This document shows, piece by piece, positions 47,167 to 60,400 of a DNA stretch of 64,000 nt. Below the pieces are notes generated by a model. It saw only the letters and a program-made list of their open reading frames with translations. It was not told the DNA's origin and ran no database searches. Each line of letters starts with the position of its first letter. Within the stretch, counting starts at the first letter, position 1. The DNA comes from Dastarcus helophoroides (Eukaryota; Arthropoda; Insecta; Coleoptera; Bothrideridae): the NCBI GenBank assembly GCA_028583605.1, contig CM053333.1, forward strand, positions 30,855,302-30,919,301. The letters are read 5' to 3'. Both the position numbers and the translations under genes were made by a program.

Positions 47167-50100
47167 ATGACTTCAAAGAAAAACGAGGACTTTTGGAACA
47201 GTTCATCATGCAGCAAATTTAATTTTGACGATGATGAAGACGATGAGGTAATTATTAACAGCAGTCAAGTTTGGTTTGGTTAAACAATTTTTAGGATTTA
47301 TATAAGACCGTTACACACTCCAAGGATGTCGTTTTTGAGTCTAATGTTGATGAGACGGTTTCATTACCCATTCATGCAATTATTTCCAAAGAAGCACTTG
47401 ATTTAAGTAATATTTTTGGTATTTATTTTTGTCTCCAAATGCTAACCTTAACTTCCAGTTCTTGAGGATGTTGGGGAACAGAATTACGTCGTTTTACCCA
47501 TAGAAGATTGTATTAGAAAAATGATTTGCGGACAAAGATGTGATTTGGGTGCGTATAAGTCTTTGCAAGATAAATTAAAATTATTGGATGCTGCACTAGA
47601 AACCTGGGATGGTAATATAATTATACAGGTAGGATAATATTAAATGTATATACATGCTTCTCGAGAAATTGTGCCTTAGGACCTCACATTCAATATGTTG
47701 TGTAATCTCACAATGACCACAAAAAAAGTCTTCTAGTTCTCCTAAGGGAAGTTTTTCACATGTGAAAGGTGGATTAGCATGAAATCATATATCGATGGAC
47801 GCTTTTTTGTGAATACATTATGTAATGGATGATATTTTTGCTGTATGTGATCCTAAAAATTAATTTGAAAATTTCTAATTAAGTGTATGTGAATGGTATA
47901 CGAGTTTTTAAAATCGATTTTTACAGTAGTCACTTGGCCTGGCCTAGTTGATAAACACATTGGCTAGTGTTGAGGGTTATGCGTTAAAATCTGATGAGCG
48001 TTGCTGCTTTTTTTTTCGATTTGCTTACAGATTTATTAGATTTTCATATTTTTTGATGTTTACCCTATTATTAATGGATGTGTAATGGATCTGAATAGGG
48101 GCCTTGCACAAAAAAAATGTTACATTAACTGCATTAAATGAAATAATTGATGTTTTTAACCCTTACTTTGAGAAAAAAAAAACTTCAAGGGGCTCAAATT
48201 CCTATATGAATATTTCATGGTCTTGTTCAATCTAAAGTCCCATCCGAACCTTTTATTAAAGTATTAACGATGTGTTTAGAAGGTCTAGTTGTTCATTCAT
48301 GAATGTAAATTATTGTGTCTGTAAATATGTATGAACTTCTACGACTTCCAGAAAAGCGGGCAAAGTAGAAGTGTTACACATTTACAATAATGCCAAAAGC
48401 TAACAAATATTTACAGTCGCGGGCAAAGTAGAAAAGCGGGCAAAGTAGAAGTGTTACACATTTACAATAATGCCAAAAGCTAATAAATATTTACAGTCGC
48501 GAATATTTACACTTGTCAAAGAACAGCTAGACCTTCCGATCACATCTTTAATAAAAGCTTTGGATGGGAGTTCGAATTAGACGAAATACTTGAATAGGAG
48601 TCTGTGATCCATAGAGTTATTCAGCATTACAATGGCCAAATAAGCTACTTGTATAATCTGCCGACAATGTTGAAAAGCAAAATCTGGTCTGATATTATTT
48701 AACATTTTTGTACAAATATCGTGGAATTTTAATATTTATTGCTAATATATTTTATTAGTTATGAATAGAGGCCGGATTATATGAATACGCATATGCATAT
48801 GCGTAGCCCTGATTAGCAATCATTTGTCCCACAAACATGCGAATAATAAGAAGCTTGAAACTCAAGGTTTCAATTTAACTAAATCTATTCATTTAATGAA
48901 TAAAATTGGTTAAATGAACTTCATATTGCTAGACGTAGGCCCGCGTAAACTTGGAGTAAATTTTGAAAAATTGCCCAGACTCTGAAATGTTGTGTTTTTT
49001 GTGACTTGCAGAAAGCAGCCAACCCACAAATTCTGAAATATTGGTTTTTAGCTTATAGTTCAGAAGAATTCATAATCTTTGTTGCAAAAAAGACCAAACT
49101 TCATTTTAACATCGAAAGAACTGATCAAATGAACCAGTTGGGTGTGTGCGTGACCTTCAGAATGCTCCAAAATGCTGTGGTTCCTTTCTACAAAACAAAA
49201 AATTAATAATATAATAAAAAATATAATGACATTAACGTAGAAACTGGTTGGGGCATTACTTTCCTTGGTTAGAACAGTCGATAGAAAATTTATATTGAAT
49301 TAAGTGGGCTTTTCTAGAAATTACTATTTTTTCTTCAAAATTTGTCATTTTCTTAAAATTTTGAAATCAGTCGAATTATTGACTTTTTTCTGAAAAGTTT
49401 CCCTTTTCGAAAAATTTGTCTTTATATTTTGAAATTTCTAATTTATTATTAATATTTGACTTCTTTCTTACCAAAATCAAGGTCTTCAAAATTTTGAATT
49501 TTTATCCCAAAATTTTTCGTTTTTTTTCTTCAAAATTTTCTTTTTGCAAAATTCGACTTCTTTAAAATCCAAATTTCTACAAATTTCGAATTGTTTATCA
49601 AAATTTGCATTTGAATTTTTATCCCAAAATTTTTCGTTTTTTTCTTCAAAATTTTCTTTTTGCAAAATTCGACTTCTTTAAAATCCAAATTTCTACAAAT
49701 TTCGAATTGTTTATCAAAATGTACCTTTTCCGTAATGATAACGAAGGCTTCCACGGCCAGAGTCAGTACAGGATATACTTCTTCCAGGATTGGACCGTGT
49801 CAAAGAACTACTAAAAGTGTTCGACGTTTCGCGCCCACCACCGTAGGGGGCTTCTTCAGGAACAGGAGCACTTTTTTTATTCTCGACACTCTTAATTATT
49901 TAGGAATTACTACGATCAACTTTTTTTTAAACAATACAAGTTCTTAAATTTGAATTTATAAATAACTTTGAATACTACCCCCTCGAAATTGGAACTTGTA
50001 ATGTTGGATTATTGAAAATATAAGTATAACCACCTCTATTGTTGATTAATTTGACCTGAATGCTAAATTATTAAGAGCATTTGAAAGAAAAGAAGATACG

Positions 50101-51935
50101 AGTTTGTTTAAAGACACTAATTGTGATTGACTCTTGATCGGGAGATCATATCTATTTGGTAATTTTAATTAAAATATTTTTAGGCAACGGCGAACGAAAT
50201 TACCTGGCGCCCTTTATTTCTTATTTAGATCTGTTTATCTAAAATTTTAAGTTAACAACAAAATCCCCGATTAAGAATCAATTACATTAGTTACCAGATT
50301 CCCGAGCTCTCCAAAGGACTCCGACCCAGTGTGCTCACCGACGAAGAGCTGCCGTCCGAATGTGCTAGTTTTTACTCTTTCCAGAGAAAAACGTTGCAAC
50401 ATATATTAATAGAATAGAAATAAACCAAGAGGATCGATTTGTTTTGTTTGCGAGACTGCTGAGTCTCACTTATAGAGGTATACATTAAGGCAGTCTCACC
50501 TATAGAGGTCTAGAAATGTAAAACATTTCTCTCTTATAGAGGTTTTTACTTTCTTTAATTATAAAAGTTGTTGTGGGTTAAACTATCAGCAATTAATTTC
50601 ACTCAGTTTTCTCTTGACCAGTTCAAGCTCACTCAGGTTCGACTCTTAATTGCTTTGACAGACAATTATCTTTTTAATGGAAAATAATCTGGCCTGATTA
50701 TGCCTAGTGAAATACTCGTAAAATGCACGCCACTTCTGATCAGAATTATTTAACATGAAAACATTGAATCTGTCACTACGAGACTTCCTCCATACATTGT
50801 TTTTGTCTTTTCTAAGATAATTTTCAGATATAAGTATTTTTTCAGGTCATTTTATTTTTGGAGCGGACGTTGCATAAAAATATATTCCACCAACACATGG
50901 CTGAGAGAAAAGTGGCGATAAGACAGTACGCTAATTACTTATTAGGAGAAAATCGATTTCAAGATTTAGCGGATTTTTACATGTGAGTCACGCATTCTTA
51001 TTAGCCCACATTTGAAATTATTTCGCCCAATTTTTCAGGGCAACAGGAAATCAAGCTAATATTGTATGTTTTTGTTGATTTTTACTAAGTGATGTAAAAT
51101 ATGCGTTATTTTAGAAAAATATTGGAACGTTATTATCGGGAGATAACACTAATAAAGTGGGGACATACAAAAAGCTGCAACATTTCATGTCGAGTAACAT
51201 GCTTAATTTGAATCACAGCGAAGAAAACTTTCCACTGAATGATTATTTAAAATTTTTACGTACGTGTTTACATTTTGTTAATGGCTGAGAAATATAAACT
51301 AAGAAATTTCTAGAATGGCAGATTGATAGAAATCAGAGTAGTGACTCTGTGATAGACCAATTGGCCATTTTATGCGTAGAAGTTTGGCACAAGCGAGAGA
51401 AAGAAGAATCTCTGCTGGAGTTTAAAAACAAATTTAATATTAACGACTTTCAGTATGAATGGACAGTTTTAAATACTTTAGCGGCACATAAAATGTGGGA
51501 TAAATTGAAAAGTGTGTTTGTAAAACCAGTAGGTATTTCAGACATCATTTGAACATTATTTGTTGATTTAAATTATTCCAGAATTGGATAACAAAGAAAA
51601 ATGGTCTAAAATCCGTCATAAGTAGCGAAATGTTTGTAATAGCTTTAAGTAAACATGAACCTCCTAAGGAAATCATCGAACATTTTCTTACCTATGTGTC
51701 CGATTCAGAAAAATGTCTTAATCTTGCAGAGAGACTCAACTGTCATAGGTATTTGATTGAACACCACATCAAGAAACGGGATAGATTGGCGCTTTTAGCT
51801 TTTAAAGCAAGAATTACTCCCCAAACTGAGGAGTATTTCCTTATAGAAAGTGCTTTACATTCTCATGTATGTATTTTACAGTATATCAAAAGTGTGTTAA
51901 TCTTAATTTTGTAGGACAAAAAATGGAAAAATTAA
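47167..51935 (+). CDS. VIPAS39: VIPAS39 / SPE-39 / Vps16B homologue, nine exons
   Basis: Partner of VPS33B in the complex for late endosome, lysosome-related organelle and phagosome traffic; the Drosophila counterpart is Vps16B (full of bacteria). Exons: 47167-47247, 47295-47406, 47459-47628, 50846-50982, 51039-51063, 51115-51259, 51314-51528, 51582-51866, 51915-51935; all junctions are GT/AG and in phase, giving 396 residues (human 493, the difference being in the N-terminal linker). The N-terminus EDFWNSSS...FNFDDDEDDE matches the conserved WNSS..F.FDDEDDE start. Then LQDKLKLLDAALETWDGNII, ILFLERTLHKNIF, MAERKVAIRQYANYL, and the C-terminal Vps16-type helical repeats, ending DKKWKN as the human protein ends RWKN. 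The start is the first ATG in frame. Intron 3 is 3.2 kb, the others short. Confidence 0.93.
48350..48502. repeat. about 80-bp tandem duplication
   Basis: Two copies of a unit with GCGGGCAAAGTAGAAGTG and CAATAATGCCAAAAGCTAA, starting near 48355 and 48435. It forms the centre of an inverted-repeat structure spanning about 48215-48585, probably a MITE. Confidence 0.75.
49498..49722. repeat. 118-bp tandem duplication
   Basis: The block TTTTTATCCCAAAATTTTTC to CGAATTGTTTATCAAAATTT occurs twice with almost no change. It consists of the AAATTT-type filler. Confidence 0.85.
51039..51063 (+). CDS. VIPAS39: VIPAS39 25-nt micro-exon
   Basis: Lies between TTTTTCAG and ATT|GTATG. It completes a Met codon and encodes ATGNQANI. 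It is required for phase between the 50846-50982 exon and the 51115-51259 exon, and the sequence DFYMATGNQANI fits the helical context. Confidence 0.8.
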
Positions 51936-52046
51936 GAATTCTCTATGTATTTTTGTGATATTTTTTATACTCAGGATAGAAGATAATGTTTTATAAGATA
52001 CTCTATTGGATTATACGGTTTTTGAGGTATTGTTACATTCATATAA

Positions 52047-52052
52047 AATAAA
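52047..52052 (+). terminator. polyadenylation signal of VIPAS39
   Basis: AATAAA 112 nt after the stop codon, with a second AATAAA soon after (52063). Likely the 3' end of the transcript. Confidence 0.5.
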
Positions 52053-52069
52053 GTGCTTTTAAATAAAAT

Positions 52070-54105
52070 GATTTTATTTATTATTTATAATAGGAATAAT
52101 AATACTGATAACATTTACATGCCTTCTTTTACTTATTATAAAATATCTAAAACTTTAATCTAATTCTATCTATAGTAATAAATTATCTAAAATAAGTTTT
52201 AACATTTATAGAAAAAATAGTTATTTTGGCTATTTTTAATATGATAAATATGTTTCACATGGTATTTTATACATAATCTTCTCATTTAAAGTTCAGGAAC
52301 TGCTTTAAAAATCAAGATTCAAAATCTAAGTTATATACAATTTGTTCTATGGTACAGAAGTATTTATTGAAATATATTTTAGTGTTGAGTATTATATCAC
52401 AACACCTCTCAGGAATATTTTCTGAATACTGAGATATTTGTCTTCCTATTGATAACTGTTAAGCAAATTAAAATTTTCAATTTGAAAACAAATGTTTGGG
52501 TCTATATGATGTTTTGTAATGTTACTGGCCATTTATGTCCTGCAAAATTCAAATAATTAATAATGATAAATGCTTGCAAACCTGTGTGATCAATTGCACT
52601 CATTTTGTTTGTAATCGAATCACTGAAGCGAAAAAATTGTTACATCATCTAAGCCCAGTTTTGATTTTCATATTTATTGTATACAAGTAGTTTTCAATCG
52701 CCTTGTATCCAAAATACTTTTTTTTTTATTAGAAATGGTACAGATAATTCTTAAATTTGAAAAATCAAAATCTTGATAAACGATATTCCCAACTCGAATT
52801 TAAAAAATACCAAATTTTGCAAATAAAAGAGCACATTTAGGTATGTATTACGCTATATTTTTCCTGTGGAAATGTTGGCTGATAAGCAGAATGTATTTTT
52901 GCGAATTCAAATATTTACGACTATTCTCTAATTCGTTAATTTTATCAGATAAAAAAAAGTTGTTTTAACTTTTTTGCAGATTTACTTTATTCATAAATGG
53001 TTGGGACAAAAAGTCATTTTGGGATTAATCAAAATTTGAGATGGAAGTAACATTGTGAAGTTTTCATTATTAATTTCAAGTTATTTATCGAAGTTTGGAT
53101 ATTTTATCGAAGTTTGGATATTTTATCGAAATTTACCTTTTTCATAAAATTTTGAATGAAACTCGAAACCTAAAGTTGTTCTGAATATTTAGGACTCTCC
53201 TGAAATTTCGACTTGAATCACAACAAGCTGTTTTGTTAAAATTTTAAATTTAAACGGAAATTTATTTTTATAATTTTCGAGAATTTTTTTTTCAACGTTT
53301 TAACCAGACTGAACAACGATGCAAGGTAGCCAGTGAAGGCAATTGGAAATCTAGCGAAAGCCCAGCGCGCTTCACTCTAGCAGTTGCAATCAGACTGTCT
53401 TGAAGATAACATCTATGCAATTTTGATAAATACTTATTCAATATGCAAGTAGAATGCAACCTAGACTACAAATTCAAATTCAATAAATTGTATTTGATAT
53501 TTCTGAAACCTAGCATTTTTGAATTTAACTGTTATACACATTTATTTAGAAGGATTAAACTATGGTTGCAATGTTCTTTATGTTTACTTACAATTGCGAC
53601 AATAAATCACAATACAAATACTCTTATGCCTTTTTTGGGACTTCTAAAGTTTGTTAAAATGAATTCATATTGTAGTAAGCACGTTTATCATTCTTAATTA
53701 TAAGTCAATTTACTCAATAATAACGATGTAGTAATTAAACTATTTCTTAAGAAATTGAAAACAATTCTTCAACAGGAAGAATCAAATTCAGTACCAACAG
53801 AAAGATATAAATAATACTCATACATTTAAGGAACCTTTAAAATGTTGAAAAACATTATTACTATTGGCCACGCAGAGTGAACACATGGTTAGGAAATTTC
53901 TGGATGGACCAGTATGGTTATTAATCGAAATGCACTTAATCTGAAACATTTTAGATAGAAAACCTTAGCACATTTTGTCATATTACACTCCAAAATGTAT
54001 TAGGCCAAAATTATACATAGAACTTCTCAAAAAGAACCAAGCTCTTAATTAGGAGCATACTTTAAAATCCCAAAATTAGGATAACCAACTCATTTCTAAT
54101 TTCAG
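52070..54105. other. intergenic region
   Basis: AT-rich. A short tandem ATCGAAGTTTGGATATTTT occurs near 53088-53125. No gene is recognised. Confidence 0.5.
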
Positions 54106-54107
54106 GA

Positions 54108-54113
54108 TTTATT
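54108..54113 (-). terminator. polyadenylation signal of the 54151-64000 gene
   Basis: AATAAA on the minus strand about 38 nt downstream of the TAG stop. Close, but plausible. Confidence 0.45.
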
Positions 54114-54150
54114 GCACTTGGCATAAAACATTGCAAGAAAAGTTAATATG

Positions 54151-54426
54151 CTAAGGTGTATCTCTGTCAGCCGAATTAGGTTTTCCAGGCGTTTGATGAT
54201 TACGTTTAGGTGGCGGCTGCAATGGAAATAAACGGTGTTCGGTGTGCCAGTATGCTTGACGATCATTTTCGTCTGATGTAGGAACTGAAGTCATTGACGG
54301 GACATATTGCTCTGGCATCCAATCGAAAGAAAAGGCACTACCTGAATGTGTGCTAGGGGTTGCTGTTGGCGTAGGAGGAGCACTTCCTATATAAGGACTT
54401 AATTCCTGGTGACACAGGTCTGGAAC
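54151..54426 (-). CDS. last coding exon of the same gene
   Basis: Begins after TTTTTGTAG with VPDLCHQELSPY and runs 91 codons to TAG. Contains a Thr/Pro/Ser run (APPTPTATPSTHSGS), SFDWMPEQYVP and LFPLQPPPKR. No initiating Met is expected. Confidence 0.75.
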   Translation of the reverse strand, partial: VPDLCHQELSPYIGSAPPTPTATPSTHSGSAFSFDWMPEQYVPSMTSVPTSDENDRQAYWHTEHRLFPLQPPPKRNHQTPGKPNSADRDTP

Positions 54427-57400
54427 CTACAAAAATAGTATAAATTAATGAGTGAAATAATTTTAACAACCAAAGGTGAAGCTGCATGTCGTAATTTTTT
54501 TACGTATAATTAACACCATATTAATAAAAGCTTTATTTGGAATTATCAGTATTTTAATCGCCGCAATTAGTGTTTGTCCCGGAGAAGAAAGCATCGCGTT
54601 TAGAATGTCGCGAATTCCACGAATTTGTTCCACTTATTTGAATTTAAATTCTCTTCTGTTGGTAACACGTCAAGTTTTTTTTTTAAGTTTCATTCACTCG
54701 CAAAGGGCAACCCCATTATGCTTTCAAAACAGTGCGAGTAGGATGCGGAAACAAGGATAGATGTCGATGAACTGCCTTCTTAAACAAGGATAGGTTGTAA
54801 TTTTTGGGGAAAATTCCTTTCGGTAACAAGTTCCATAACTTGGAAGTTCTATAGAAAAAAGTCTCCGTAGACAGAAGTCCTCACTGTGTCAAGCTGGACC
54901 GCACAGGAATTTGCTGTCTCCGACTGTCTAGTACGCCTCAAGAATCTTGCCCTTGGGGGGATTAATCCTATTAGTTCCTGCTAGTACTTGTAGAAAAGAG
55001 ACAAGTCACCAACCATACGCCTGTGCTCTAGTGTTTCGAGAGAATCGGTCAGACTCTCGTCATCAATTAGGCGAATCGGTCTTTGAATTGAATGCAAGAG
55101 AGCTAAAGTGTGTTTTGGGGCTGAACTCCAAACATGAGAACCCTATTGGCTAGTGTTGCCCTAACTTGAGCTTTGTATAGTGTTAATAGCTGATGAGATG
55201 TGAAGTACTTTTTAGTTCTAAAAAGAAAGCCTAGCTTCTGAGAGGCGGATTTGGCAATGGCGCGCACATAATCGTCCCAAGAGAAGTTAGTGCTCGCATT
55301 CACTTCTAGGATAGATACATTAGATCCCATCGGAAGGATTTTACCGCCCATTAGTATGTTTGTTGCATTATCCCTTGATGTTTTCTTAGAGAAAACCGCG
55401 GTCTGAGTTTTTGAAGTGTTGAAGTCGACCAAATTGTTCTTACCCCATTCCAGAATAATCTCGAGATCCCGATTAATCGTCTATTATCTGCTGTTCCCTT
55501 AGTCGATCTGAAGCAGCGATAGATAATGGCTTCTTGGAGAAAAATATGACACAAGGTTACTATCACCTGCGTAGCTGTATATAGGATTGGAAGTTGAAGC
55601 TAAGGGATCGTTTATGTGTAACAAAAATAGAGTAGGAGACAGAACAGATCCCTGAGGCACCCCTGCGTTAATCGCAAATGTCTCGGATGAGATGCCATCG
55701 ACGACGACCTGAAGAGATCTGTCAGCGAGAAAATTGGATATCAAATGACAAAGTCCAGGAGGAAGACCATAAGATGTTAATTTGGCGAGAAGAGATCGGT
55801 GCTAGACTTTGTCGAAAGCCTTTGAGATATCCAATGCCACAGATCCGATACAATTGTTTATTTGAGGACCATAGAAATTTTAAAATTCCTTGATCGTTCT
55901 TAAATAAGCTTTGATAAATATTTATAATTTATATTTCTCACTATAGCTTTCCTACTTCGAATAAAATGTCGTAATCTTGCTTTGGATATGATGATTCAAC
56001 GACATGTAATGCTTTTAGCATAGATTTTTAAATAAGTTCAAAAATTTGATGGAACGTTCCCTTTGTATGGGTTAGGACAAAAGTTGAATATTCACACATA
56101 GGTTAGTTAAAGCCATACGCCGTTTGGTAACGGCGCAACGTTGGGTCAAGAGTATGACTGTGGATGTCTGGTCTCAAGTCCTCCTATACCTACTCAGGTA
56201 TGGTAAATTTTTGCCCGCCTTCCAACAATGATGTGTTTCTAATAAGAGAAGGAGACCATAACCAGACCAAAGAGTTTTTATAACTAGAGACGACACGCAG
56301 GCTATTTTCTGTAGTCGATGTTGTTGGCAACATATCGTGTAGGTACGCTCTCTCAATCAAAACATTGTACAGTACCTGACTGGAGAGAGAGACTATGAGA
56401 AGGCTTGTCCAATGAGAACTGAACTTCGAGAAACCCGGGCAACCCCTTGGTGGAACGGGCAACTCGAAAAACTTAGATCTCAGGCAAACAAGCTCTTCAA
56501 CAAAGCGAAAAAGACAAAACTGGTATGTGACTGGGAGGCTTACCACAACCACCGGAAACAATACAAGAAACTTATTCGCAAGAGACAAAGGGAAAAGTGG
56601 AGAGAATTCTGTAGTGACGTAGAGTCTACTACATCAGTTTCCCGACTGAAAAAGATACTCTCGAAAGATCCAAACCAACAGGTAAGCATGATAAAGCGGG
56701 CCGACGGTACATATACCAGTACACCCGCATAAACAGCTTCAGAGCTCTTAAACACGCACTTTCCAGGATGCCGTGTTATACCAGGCCATAAGTGGCAAGG
56801 GCACTCAGCCTCTCACCCTAGAAATAGGGATTGGGAGCTGGCTGTTCAGATGGTAACTGACACAAAAGTAAACTGGGCCGCACAATCGTTTGCTCCCTTC
56901 TAATCGCCCGGGCTGGACGGTATCTACCCTGCCCTGCTTCAGTGGGGAATGGTGTGGATACAAAAATACCTGGTGCAAATTTTCAGGACGTGTACTGCCT
57001 TTAAATACATACCCCGAGAATGGAGGGAAGTCAAAGTAATTTTTATTCCAAAACCGGGTAAACCTCAAGGTGAGGCTAAATCATGTCGCCCAATCAGCCT
57101 AACGTCTTTCCTACTGAAGACGTTGGAGAGGTTGTGCGACAGACATATAAGGGATAGCCTCGATATACACTACCCCTTACCTTCAAATTAACATGCTTTT
57201 ACTTCCGACAGATCTACCGAAACTGCGCTACATTCAGTAGTTAGCAGGATCGAGAGATCGCTAGAAGTAAAAGAACACACCCTAGGTGTATTTCTGGACA
57301 TAGAAGGTGCCTTTGATAGACCTAACTTCAATAGCATTTCTTCGGCGCTTGAGCGTAGTGGTATTGAACCCGCCTTGCGGGAACTCATACGACATATGCT

Positions 57401-60400
57401 TGAGTGGCGAGCAATACAAGTTACAGTAGGAGACTATACGGTCAGAGGAATCGTAAGTAAGGGATGTCCGCAAGGGGGTGTAGTATCCCCCCTTACATGG
57501 TTAATCATAGCGGATGACCTTATCCGAAAACTCAATGATCGGGGTCTCTATACAATTGGCTACGCAGATGATATAACCATTCTGCTTTCAGGTAAACACG
57601 AGGGAGTACTCTTCGAGTTAATGCAAGACGCCTTATATATAGTCGAGAAATGGTACAAAGAACATTCCCTAGCAGCAAATCCCGCAAAGACGGAAATGGT
57701 CCTTTTCACAAATAAAAGGCAATTAGCGCGACTAAAATTTCCCAAACTCATGGGAACCCAACTCGGGTTGTCAAATCGAGTGAAATACCTTGGTATTGAA
57801 CTTGACAGCAAACTGAGCTGGAAGTACCACATTGAAAATAAATTAAACAAAGCTTACAAGATCTTCTGGCAATGCCGTGGGGCCATCGGGAGGTCTTGAG
57901 GGTTATCCCCTAAGATGACCTTTTGGCTATACACGTCTTCAGACCAATCATAAGCTACGGAGTTATAGTTTGGTGGCCAAAGACAAAGTGCACCACTATA
58001 AAACAAAAGCTAAATCACATCCAGAGACTAGCGTGTCTGGCAGTGATAGGAGCAATGAAATCCATTCCAACAGCAGCAATGGAGGCGATCTTGTGCCTGC
58101 CACCTCTCGATATCTTTCTTGAGGGGGCGGCACAGGCTTCTGCTGAATCCAGAATCCAGTACCTGACTGGCCCAATAGAATAGCTTATTAAAATCAATCA
58201 GAAGTTTGTTAATGGAGTCCTATCTCTATATTTTTTTTGCAAAAACTGATCTGTTTAACTTCATGAAATATTCTTAAAATAAAACATTTTTCCAAAACTA
58301 ATTTATATAAATGATTTTCTAATAAATCAAAGATTTCTAAATTGATATTGCCTAATGTAACTAATATTTAATACTGAAGCATATTACCATTTTGAATAAA
58401 TCAGACGTTTTCGTTGCAAATCTAAATTATTCTTTTTCAGCAACTTGGCAAAGATTTATATAATAAATTTTGGAGCATTGGCTGATTTTCTGATTGATTC
58501 TGTGTCATCATAACTATTTATTTTTCCGATATCTAAATGGCAAAATACCCACAAGAAAAAAGTAAATAAGAGTTTCTTTTTTACATATCAGAAAAAATTT
58601 AATATTTTTCAATAAAAAATTACAGAAATTTGGAAAATCTTATATTGCTGGATAGAGAATTAAAAATTCTTTCAGATGAGCTATAGTAAACGTCTTCGTT
58701 GTATTTAAAAATTTTAAATGGTAGCTGTCACTTCAAGGGGGTTGAAGAAGGCGTTATCAAATTATACTTTAAAAAAATGTGATTTTAGAATTAAAAATTA
58801 TAAAAGTATATTTTTTTCTGATATGTAAAAAAAAAATCCTTTTACTTCTTCCTTCGTGTTAGATATTTTGCCATCCGCGTATCAGAAAAAAGAATACATT
58901 TTAATTGAATAAGTATGACACAAAATCAATTAGAAAAGTCAGATTTGACAGATATTTGGTACATGAGCATAATTTAGATACATTTCAAACATATTTTAAA
59001 ATTTTCAGATTTAATTTTCTCAACAAATATTAATAAAATTCAAAAAACCTTTGCTGGATAGATAATTAAAATTCCTTCCAAATGACATATCAAGCATACT
59101 CTCGTTAAATTTAAAAATTTCACAGGGGTAACTGTCACTTCAAGGAGGTTGAAGAGAAAAGGAAAAAATTATGCTTAAAAAGTTTCATTTTAGAACCTGG
59201 TCATAAATTTTAAATAAATTACGTAAATAATGAATTTATGCGTTAAATTTGGACCTGTTATGAACTGTTAGTACATGGCCCTTTTTTGGTTGGATATAGC
59301 ACTTTTCTATCCACATCAATTTTTTTACTAGTAGGCTAATTGAAATAGACAATTTTAGAAAGCGTTCGAGGTGAATACAACCCTGTATTCTACTCAATAA
59401 ACGATCTTGAACCCGCTTCTCTTTGAAGTATACAAATTATTTTAAAAATAAATCTTTTTACTAACAATTAACGCTATGAACTACTTCTAATCACTATGCT
59501 GCATAATGTACACTAGATTTAATCTCATCAAAGCTGCAATTAACGAGAAATTTGCAAAAAAAACATTGTTTGTCAAAATTCCTGTTGATAAACATCTTCT
59601 CTCTCCCTCCAACAACAACGACACGAAAGTTTGTTTATCGTTGTCTCTAGTTTATATTTATTCTATGAACCAAACAGCATTCTAGTAAAGGTCGGATATA
59701 AAAAAATGAACATGTCTCCATTCCATAGTAACAAGAGTTGTAAACGGAAGAAAAAGTTGAGGTTACCATAGATCCGTCATCAATAACCACTCAACTTTTG
59801 TTAAGGTCATTTTTCTCTAAAACGCATAACTATTAAAAAAGTTACAGCCAATATTCCATACTTTTTGGACATACTGTATACAGATAAGGAAGAATTTTTA
59901 TTGTCTATGTAAAACGCTAAGAATTAGGAAGTTTCCATTTTTTTTCAAAGTACGCTCAATTATTGTCCTAAAAATTATAAAACGACCGAAAATTTTTTTT
60001 TTAAATATCTTTAAAAATGGCCGACTTATAGTTCTTTGAAGTTTAAATTTGTTACGTTCTCTCAATTTGGCGCTGAAAACATCTGTGACGTCATAAAACA
60101 TGATAGGAGTCTGGATCGCCTAAAGTAGCCTTGTCTTTGCCATGCTCCAGTGGCGGCTGGTCTGAAAGAGCGCAAGAGCGCGCGCTCCTCGTGAAATGAG
60201 CGATCTATTCTTTTTTGTTTAATGTAAAAGACTTGGATTTATCACATTTTTAAATACAAAATAATGACATACTAATTAACTAATAATACTTGTGAATGAC
60301 TTGGAATAAAATACACCAACGTTTGATTCCATTATACGTATTAAATATTATAAGGAAATTTAAATAAGTTGGTGCGCGCAGAAATATGCACCTAGCGAGG

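Larger units (their letters stand above)
47629..50845 (+). other. VIPAS39 intron 3 with repeats
   Basis: 3.2 kb. It holds a 65-80 bp tandem repeat (48350-48500), flanked by inverted arms near 48215-48290 and 48515-48585 (AGGTCTAG and the inverse), a 118-bp tandem duplication (49498-49720) and the inverted repeat fragment at 49735-49812. No coding sequence. Confidence 0.75.

Noticed and set aside
47930..47995. TGGCCTAGTTGATAAACAC followed by GTTAAAATC, like A and B boxes of a tRNA-derived SINE
   Set aside because: The B box is weak, no acceptor stem pairs, and no SINE tail or duplication could be fixed.
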